This document shows positions 14,516-18,328 of a stretch of 18,328 nt of DNA, piece by piece (the stretch's first letter is position 1; the number at the start of each line of letters is the position of its first letter). The notes beneath the pieces are model-generated. The model was not told the DNA's origin. It saw nothing but the letters and a program-made list of their open reading frames with translations, and did not search any database. The position numbers and the translations under genes were made by a program. The DNA is from Bacillota bacterium (GTDB lineage Bacteria > Bacillota > Clostridia > Peptostreptococcales > Anaerovoracaceae), in the NCBI GenBank assembly GCA_021443825.1, contig JABUTE010000160.1:1-18328 (forward strand), in the 5' to 3' direction.

Positions 14516-14847
14516 CCGTATTTGAGCAGGGCGATATCGTCTATCTCGATTTTGATCCGCAGACCGGACATGAACAGCGCGGCCGAAGACCGGCCCTTGT
14601 GGTCAGCAACGATCTTTTCAATCGGGTCAGCAGCCTTACAATGGTATGTCCGATCACGCATACAGACAGAAACCATCCCTTTCATGTGCGTCTGGATTCC
14701 CGTACGCATACCGATGGTGTGATCCTGTGTGATCAGGCAAGAATGCTCGATCTGGCCAGCCGAAAAGCCTCGTTTGAAGAAAAAGCTCCGGACGATCTTA
14801 CCGCCGAAGCGGTCGATATCATCGCCGGTTTTATTGAGATCAAATGA
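14509..14847 (+). CDS. mazF: MazF-type endoribonuclease toxin
   Basis: A 112-residue PemK/MazF toxin that cleaves mRNA at short single-stranded motifs when free of its antitoxin. The SH3-like barrel is evident: GDIVYLDFDPQTGHEQRGRR carries the catalytic-region arginine, followed by PALVVSNDLFN, then VCPITHTDRNHPFHVRL with the conserved threonine, and TDGVILCDQARMLDL. The full length and ending (IIAGFIEIK) match the family, so it appears intact. The cleavage sequence cannot be predicted. The ATG overlaps the end of mazE, and the RBS (GGATCAGAAG) inside mazE is weak, consistent with lower toxin expression through coupling. About 100 bases without a gene follow before the small membrane protein. 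Confidence 0.93.
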   Translation: MVTVFEQGDIVYLDFDPQTGHEQRGRRPALVVSNDLFNRVSSLTMVCPITHTDRNHPFHVRLDSRTHTDGVILCDQARMLDLASRKASFEEKAPDDLTAEAVDIIAGFIEIK

Positions 14848-14937
14848 TCGCAACGGAGGGTCTGCCCTAATCGGGCCGGCTTTCATGATCGCTCTGCTCC
14901 CATTGCAGCCGTCCTGGCCGAAAGAGATTCCCCATTC

Positions 14938-14948
14938 GGAGGTCCTCC
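14938..14948 (+). promoter_or_regulatory. Palindromic ribosome binding site
   Basis: GGAGG-T-CCTCC places a strong Shine-Dalgarno next to its own complement, 8 bases before the ATG at 14951. A short stem (GGAG/CTCC, loop GTC) could mask the RBS. This site decides the start of the small gene downstream. Confidence 0.55.
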
Positions 14949-14950
14949 CC

Positions 14951-15124
14951 ATGAAATTGCTCATCATCAGCCTGTTTGGTATCCTTCTTCTCGCAGCCTT
15001 ATCTTCCGAAAAGGCCTCTTCCGGGTCGGCCAAAAAAGAGAAAAAGTCCTATTTCTTCGGCGGAGGCGATCGGTTCAGCGACGAAGACTACATTTTCATG
15101 GAAATGACGGAAGAAGACGAGTAA
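14951..15124 (+). CDS. Small single-span membrane protein, unknown
   Basis: A 57-residue protein that I do not recognise. MKLLIISLFGILLLAALSSE gives one hydrophobic span (about 3-17) after a single lysine. It is followed by a Ser/Ala/Lys segment (SSGSAKKEKKS), an aromatic/glycine patch (YFFGGGDRF), and a strongly acidic tail (SDEDYIFMEMTEEDE). There is no cysteine, so it is not a lipoprotein; a cleaved signal peptide is possible but no clear cleavage site stands out. The frame is open well upstream, but the ATG at 14951 is chosen because GGAGG is 8 bases before it and because the hydrophobic segment starts there. It lies about 100 bases after mazF on the same strand with no terminator between them, so it could be part of the mazEF transcript. 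The terminator at 15177 closes the unit. Confidence 0.6.
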   Translation: MKLLIISLFGILLLAALSSEKASSGSAKKEKKSYFFGGGDRFSDEDYIFMEMTEEDE

Positions 15125-15176
15125 GCTGCCCTGCGGTCTGCAAGAAAACGGCTTTTAAAACTATTATCCTGATATG

Positions 15177-15208
15177 AAAAAACCACCGGCCTTTGGCCGG
15201 TGGTTTTG
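15177..15208. terminator. Bidirectional intrinsic terminator
   Basis: AACCACCGGCC (15181-15191) and GGCCGGTGGTT (15195-15205) form a perfect 11-bp stem with a TTT loop. A-rich sequence precedes it (15177-15182) and TTTT follows (15204-15207), so it serves both the small + strand gene and the symporter arriving from the right on the minus strand. Confidence 0.9.
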
Positions 15209-15229
15209 TATGTGCGATGAGGATCTCAA

Positions 15230-16564
15230 TTACTTGTTGTAGGCTGCTTCGTCCAGCGCATGCTCGCTCTTGGCAACGATGATGCTGGTGGTGGCGTCGC
15301 CGACCACATTCAGTGCGGTGACCAGCATCTCAATGGGCCGGTTGATGGCTAAAATCAGAGAGTAGGCCAGCAGCGCTGTGTCGGAGGTAAAGCCGACACC
15401 GGAAAGAATGGTAAACAGCACGATGGCGCCCGAGCCGGGGGCGGCAGGGGTTCCCACAGAGGCGACCAGGGCCAGCATGGCGATCAGGATCAGCTGGGGG
15501 AAGGATACCTGAAAGCCTGCGACACCTGCGACAAACAGGGTTGCGACCACCTGCATGATGGCTGTTCCGTCCATATTGACGGTCATGCCGAGGGGCAGAA
15601 CGAAGGAGGTGATCTCTTCGCTGACGCCAAAGTCTTCCTGGCAGGTCTTGGTGTTCAGCGACAGAGTGGCTGCCGAAGAAGAGGTGGAAAAGCCGAAGAT
15701 AGCCACCTTGGCGATCTTTTTGATGAAGGTGATGGGATTCAGCTTTGCCATGAGGGCGACCAGTGCAGGATAGGCAAGCAGCAGGTATGCAAACAGCAGC
15801 ACGGTGGTAACGACCATATAGGCGAAGGCAGGCTTCAGATAGGTGATGCCGTAGGAGGCCATGCTTCTTACCAGCAGGCAGAAGACGGCGACCGGACCGA
15901 AGGTAGAGACCACATAGTTGAGAAATACCACAACGATGTCGTTGAACTCGGTCAGCAGCTTCTTAAAGGTGGCGGTCCGTTCTTCGCCCAGGTCATTCAT
16001 GGAAAGACCGGTGGTGACCGCCAGGAATACGACGGCAAGAACGCTTCCGTTGGTGGAGAGGGTCGAGAAAATATTGGATGGAATGATGTTGAGAATGACA
16101 TTTAAGGGGTTTGCTCCGGTGGAGCCGCTGGCGGTATCAAGACCTTCGATAGAGGTGCTGAAGGCGCCGGTGCTGTAGACGATGAAGCCGGCAATCGCAG
16201 CCAGTGCCAGACCCATGACCGTGGTCATGAGAAAGATGCCGATGGTTTTGATCGAAATGCGGCGCAGCTTGGTGGCGTCGGCGATGCGGATGATCGCAAG
16301 CACCAAAGAGGTGTAGATCATCGGAACGATGATCAGCGACAGGGCACGGATGAACAGCTGCCCGACCAGATAGAAAAGGCCGAGGGCAGAGGCATTCTGG
16401 GTAATGTCAGCAAAGAGCAGATTGTTGATCGTGTTCCATACTGCACCGTTTCCGGATGCGAGCAGGCTTTCCCGCAGCAGCATGGTCAGCGCTCCAACGG
16501 CCAGTGCGAGACAAAGGGAAAGAGTCATGCGTGATGAGAGCGGTTTGTTCTTAATCGTTTTCAT
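15230..16564 (-). CDS. Dicarboxylate/amino acid:cation symporter (SDF/DAACS family)
   Basis: A 444-residue elevator-type sodium- or proton-coupled transporter related to GltPh. The eight-span fold and two re-entrant hairpins are recognisable: HP1 FSTSSSAATLSLN with its serine-rich tip, TM7 LGMTVNMDGTAIMQ with the cation-binding NMDGT at 330-334, HP2 SVGTPAAPGSGAIVLF, and TM8 NRPIEMLVTALNVVGD. TM8 keeps T416, N419 and D423, but the GltPh substrate arginine (R397) is Val415 and its D394 is Glu412. That argues against glutamate or aspartate as substrate and for a neutral or uncharged side chain (inference). The frame is open to 16618, but the ATG at 16564 has TTGGAGGATCC directly upstream and removes a spurious 18-residue extension. 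It has its own promoter and shares a terminator with the convergent small gene. Confidence 0.95.
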   Translation of the reverse strand: MKTIKNKPLSSRMTLSLCLALAVGALTMLLRESLLASGNGAVWNTINNLLFADITQNASALGLFYLVGQLFIRALSLIIVPMIYTSLVLAIIRIADATKLRRISIKTIGIFLMTTVMGLALAAIAGFIVYSTGAFSTSIEGLDTASGSTGANPLNVILNIIPSNIFSTLSTNGSVLAVVFLAVTTGLSMNDLGEERTATFKKLLTEFNDIVVVFLNYVVSTFGPVAVFCLLVRSMASYGITYLKPAFAYMVVTTVLLFAYLLLAYPALVALMAKLNPITFIKKIAKVAIFGFSTSSSAATLSLNTKTCQEDFGVSEEITSFVLPLGMTVNMDGTAIMQVVATLFVAGVAGFQVSFPQLILIAMLALVASVGTPAAPGSGAIVLFTILSGVGFTSDTALLAYSLILAINRPIEMLVTALNVVGDATTSIIVAKSEHALDEAAYNK

Positions 16565-16603
16565 GGATCCTCCAACATTGTATAAAATAACTAAAATCAA
16601 CTG

Positions 16604-16632
16604 ATTATATAAAATCATCAGAGAATATTCAA
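16604..16632 (-). promoter_or_regulatory. Symporter promoter with overlapping dyad
   Basis: On the minus strand TTGAAT (16632-16627) and a perfect TATAAT (16609-16604) are spaced by 17 bases; the predicted start leaves a leader of about 33 bases. An imperfect inverted repeat, TGATTATATAAAATCA on the + strand (16602-16617), covers the -10 and could be an operator. Confidence 0.72.
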
Positions 16633-16656
16633 TGTATTTTTTTGATAGACATGATT

Positions 16657-16673
16657 ATTTATAAATTATAAAT
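16657..16673. promoter_or_regulatory. 17-bp palindrome between divergent promoters
   Basis: ATTTATAA-A-TTATAAAT is an exact inverted repeat with 8-base arms around one central base. It lies about midway between the -35 boxes of the two divergent genes (symporter, and RIC-like protein). The 7-1-7 style AT-rich shape recalls Fur/PerR-family boxes only loosely, so no regulator is named. Confidence 0.5.
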
Positions 16674-16696
16674 GTGTCAAAAACGCTCCGTCCGGT

Positions 16697-16725
16697 TTGC
16701 TTTTCCTCTGCCGGTATTGTAAAAT
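16697..16725 (+). promoter_or_regulatory. Promoter of the RIC-like gene
   Basis: TTGCTT (16697-16702) and TAAAAT (16720-16725) are separated by 17 bases, followed by an AT-rich leader of about 35 bases and AAGGAGA (16758-16764) before the ATG at 16769. Confidence 0.62.
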
Positions 16726-16768
16726 CCAATCAGTAAGTTATTGATAACAAACAAGAAAAGGAGACCTT

Positions 16769-17047
16769 ATGACATACGAAGAGATCATGGAGCTGGACTA
16801 TCTTCCCGAGCTGGAAAAGAAGATGGCAAAGCTGGTGCGTGTTCACGGCGAAAACCATCCGGAGCTGCATGCGGTAGCAGAGAATTTCCGCACGGTCATT
16901 CTTCCCGAATCGGGCAATGCCGCCAAAGAGCTGGCGAAGGCAAGGATCCTGCACGAAACAGACAACCTGACTCTGCCGGCCGATGCCTGCCTGGTCTATG
17001 CCAGGGTGTTTGAGCTGCTGGGCGATCTGCTGGCCCGCATCGAATAG
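16769..17047 (+). CDS. Small RIC-like protein (YtfE/ScdA relative lacking most metal ligands)
   Basis: A 92-residue, all-helical cytoplasmic protein. LVRVHGENHPEL (about 22-33) resembles the helix of RIC di-iron proteins that reads VxxVHGxxHPEL. The C-terminal part, ILHETDNLTLPADACLVYAR (about 65-84) followed by ELLGDLLARIE, parallels the last helices of E. coli YtfE (IKHTTNNVTPPPEAC, then INELIDDLMDHISLE). The alignment is from memory. RIC proteins repair iron-sulfur clusters damaged by nitric oxide or peroxide. Here the region with the first ligands is missing and the final H-x3-E ligand pair falls where the sequence reads R-I-E-stop, so a canonical di-iron site seems impossible. Similar short proteins in Bacillota are annotated as 'ric'. 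It could act as a partner or have lost the metal function. It has a good RBS and its own promoter. Confidence 0.6.
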   Translation: MTYEEIMELDYLPELEKKMAKLVRVHGENHPELHAVAENFRTVILPESGNAAKELAKARILHETDNLTLPADACLVYARVFELLGDLLARIE

Positions 17048-17060
17048 GGAAAACGCCTTT

Positions 17061-17080
17061 GCAGAATGGATCTGCCTTTT
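17061..17080 (+). terminator. Weak candidate terminator after the RIC-like gene
   Basis: GCAGA-ATGGA-TCTGC (17061-17075) followed by CTTTTG is a 5-bp hairpin with a short T-run. A larger pairing of CGCCTTT (17054-17060) with AAAGGCG (17106-17112) could enclose it. Either is marginal, so the peptidase gene may share the transcript. Confidence 0.3.
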
Positions 17081-17144
17081 GATAAGAACGAAAGATCAGA
17101 ACCTTAAAGGCGCATTTCATTTCTGAAAACGAAAGAGGAAGAAC

Positions 17145-18328
17145 ATGCTCGATCGATCGAAATTTCCCAATATGAGCGCAAAGCGCATCGCCGCCCTGCA
17201 GCAGATCCTAAAGGAAAACGGTGCTGACGGGGCTCTTTATGCCACCAGTGCCGCCTTTGTCTATCTGCTGGATATTCCCGATTTCTGGTTTCAGCGCTAC
17301 AGCGTCACCGTGGGGCCTTTTACCCAGTTTGCCACGCCGACTCTGACCCGGCCCGAATCCATCCTGTGGGTGCCTGCGGAAGGTGAGCCTGCGGTCTTTA
17401 CCGTTCCGGGCCGCGCCGCAGAGCTGAAGGCCACTGCCTCCTGCCCGGTGATCACCTGCTACGCCGACTATTTTGCCAACTATCTGGAAGGCTATCTTCA
17501 CGGCGGCACGGTTGCTGTCGGTCTTTCGTGCCGCAGCCAATTGGAAAAGATCGCAAAGCAGGCCAACCAGTATCACAAAGAGCCTCTGAAGCTGATCTAC
17601 GGCGAACCCTTTACCGACCGGCTCCGCTGCATCAAAGATGATAAAGAGGTGGCCCTTCTTGCCCATGCCGCCGCATTTACCGACTGGGTGATGGAGCAGC
17701 TGGTCCCCATGCTGAAGCCGGGTGTCACTCCCTTTCAGGTGGAGGACCGCATCCAACAGCTGGCCATGGAGGCCGGCGCTGCCGATCTTTCCTTTGCCGG
17801 CAACTGCATCTGCGTAGAAAAGGGCCATCCCACCTCGTATAACCCCTACATCTTTCCGAAAGACCGTCCCCTTAAAAAGGGCACCGGCGTTGCCTTCGAC
17901 ATGGGCTTCGTGCTCAACGGCTATTGCTCCGATTACGGACGCAGTTTTTATATCGGAGAGCCCTCAAAGGAGGCGCAGGACTGCTACCGCGCCCTGCAAA
18001 AAGCCGTCGTCTGGGCAGCTGATCATATCGTGCCCGGAAAAACATTGGTAAACGAGGCATCCGATCTGGTCTTTGAAGGCTTAAAGCAGTCTGGTAAGCA
18101 GCTGATGCTGCGCAACCACGAAGACGGAGTGCAGGGCCATCAGATCGGACTGGAGGTGCACGAGGATCCGTGGCTTTGCCGCAGCACGGCCAGGGAGCCC
18201 TTCCGGCCCGGCATGGTCTTTTGCCTGGAGCCTAAGATCTTCGTTTACGACGAGATCTATCTGCGGGTAGAGGATATGATCCATATCACCGAGACCGGCG
18301 CGGAATTTCTGACAAAATTCGACCGGGA
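17145..18328 (+). CDS. M24-family metallopeptidase, Xaa-Pro aminopeptidase/dipeptidase type (3' end outside window)
   Basis: The frame is open from the ATG at 17145 to the window edge (about 394 residues visible). Residues 1-150 are a creatinase-type N-terminal domain; the pita-bread catalytic domain follows. All five metal ligands of the M24 site can be assigned: D252 and D263 in FDMGFVLNGYCSDYGRSF, H332 in GVQGHQIGLEVHEDP, E362 in CLEPKIF, and E376 in LRVEDMIHI. The auxiliary histidine of the KGHPTSYNP segment is also present. Such enzymes use two Mn or Co ions to remove N-terminal residues before proline or split Xaa-Pro dipeptides; cytoplasmic, as no signal peptide is seen. The RBS AGAGGAAG is modest, about 6 bases before the ATG. 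Aminopeptidase P versus prolidase cannot be separated here. Confidence 0.9.
   Translation, partial: MLDRSKFPNMSAKRIAALQQILKENGADGALYATSAAFVYLLDIPDFWFQRYSVTVGPFTQFATPTLTRPESILWVPAEGEPAVFTVPGRAAELKATASCPVITCYADYFANYLEGYLHGGTVAVGLSCRSQLEKIAKQANQYHKEPLKLIYGEPFTDRLRCIKDDKEVALLAHAAAFTDWVMEQLVPMLKPGVTPFQVEDRIQQLAMEAGAADLSFAGNCICVEKGHPTSYNPYIFPKDRPLKKGTGVAFDMGFVLNGYCSDYGRSFYIGEPSKEAQDCYRALQKAVVWAADHIVPGKTLVNEASDLVFEGLKQSGKQLMLRNHEDGVQGHQIGLEVHEDPWLCRSTAREPFRPGMVFCLEPKIFVYDEIYLRVEDMIHITETGAEFLTKFDR

Noticed and set aside
14729..14950. Long version of the small membrane protein starting within mazF
   Set aside because: That start overlaps the toxin gene out of frame and has no RBS; the GGAGG and hydrophobic segment favour 14951.
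16565..16618. N-terminal extension of the symporter
   Set aside because: The 18 extra residues are encoded by the AT-rich promoter/leader, and a good GGAGG sits before the ATG at 16564.
1..18328. CRISPR array, insertion sequence, transposase, integrase or prophage genes
   Set aside because: No regularly spaced repeats and no transposase or integrase motifs were seen in any frame; the only repeats are the tRNA-derived ones near 14000-14190.

Overview
The window looks like chromosomal core sequence from a Bacillota (Firmicutes) genome, most likely a Clostridia or Erysipelotrichia-type gut lineage. The evidence is the gene order (murG-ftsQ, ftsZ, and a ysgA-like methyltransferase followed by pheS-pheT-zapA-mutS2-argS), strong AGGAGG-type ribosome binding sites and sigma-A-like promoters. 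The coding sequence is moderately GC-rich, with AT-rich intergenic control regions. No rRNA gene, so genus is not assigned.

Layout: (1) 1-1445: the 3' part of murG and ftsQ, joined stop-to-start and closed by a strong terminator at 1507-1536. (2) 1649-2764: ftsZ as its own unit with its own RBS and a perfect-stem terminator; no ftsA lies between ftsQ and ftsZ. (3) 2819-13845: a tight eight-gene same-strand run: SpoU/TrmH RNA methyltransferase, pheS, pheT, zapA, mutS2, argS, a TPR protein and a DagK/YegS-type lipid kinase. Gaps are 22 bases or fewer, with one ATGA overlap at the end. Translation functions (Phe and Arg tRNA charging, rRNA/tRNA methylation) are thus linked with FtsZ-ring modulation (ZapA), MutS2 and envelope lipid metabolism. 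(4) 13853-13983: tRNA-Ser(CGA) with its own promoter. Its 3' end is part of a 22-bp perfect hairpin, followed by inverted and direct fragments of its own T-arm and 3' end and a small palindrome-rich element (about 14036-14189). (5) 14194-15124: a mazEF-type toxin-antitoxin pair with a near-consensus promoter and operator-like dyads, then an unrecognised 57-residue single-span membrane protein whose RBS is palindromic. A bidirectional terminator closes this block. (6) 15230-16564 (minus): an SDF/DAACS sodium:amino-acid symporter, divergent from (7) a 92-residue degenerate relative of the RIC (YtfE/ScdA) iron-sulfur repair proteins. Between them is a 200-base AT-rich control region with two opposed promoters and a 17-bp palindrome midway. 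(8) 17145-end: an M24 (Xaa-Pro-type) metallopeptidase running off the window.

Most of the window is ordinary housekeeping sequence. The parts that deserve a second look are the tRNA-Ser 3' region with its tRNA-derived repeats and adjacent mazEF/small membrane protein, the metal-ligand-less RIC-like protein and its palindromic control region, the symporter's substituted substrate-site arginine, and the degenerate LDxR-type motif in the MutS2 Smr domain. I saw nothing that clearly amounts to a new defence or mobile system.
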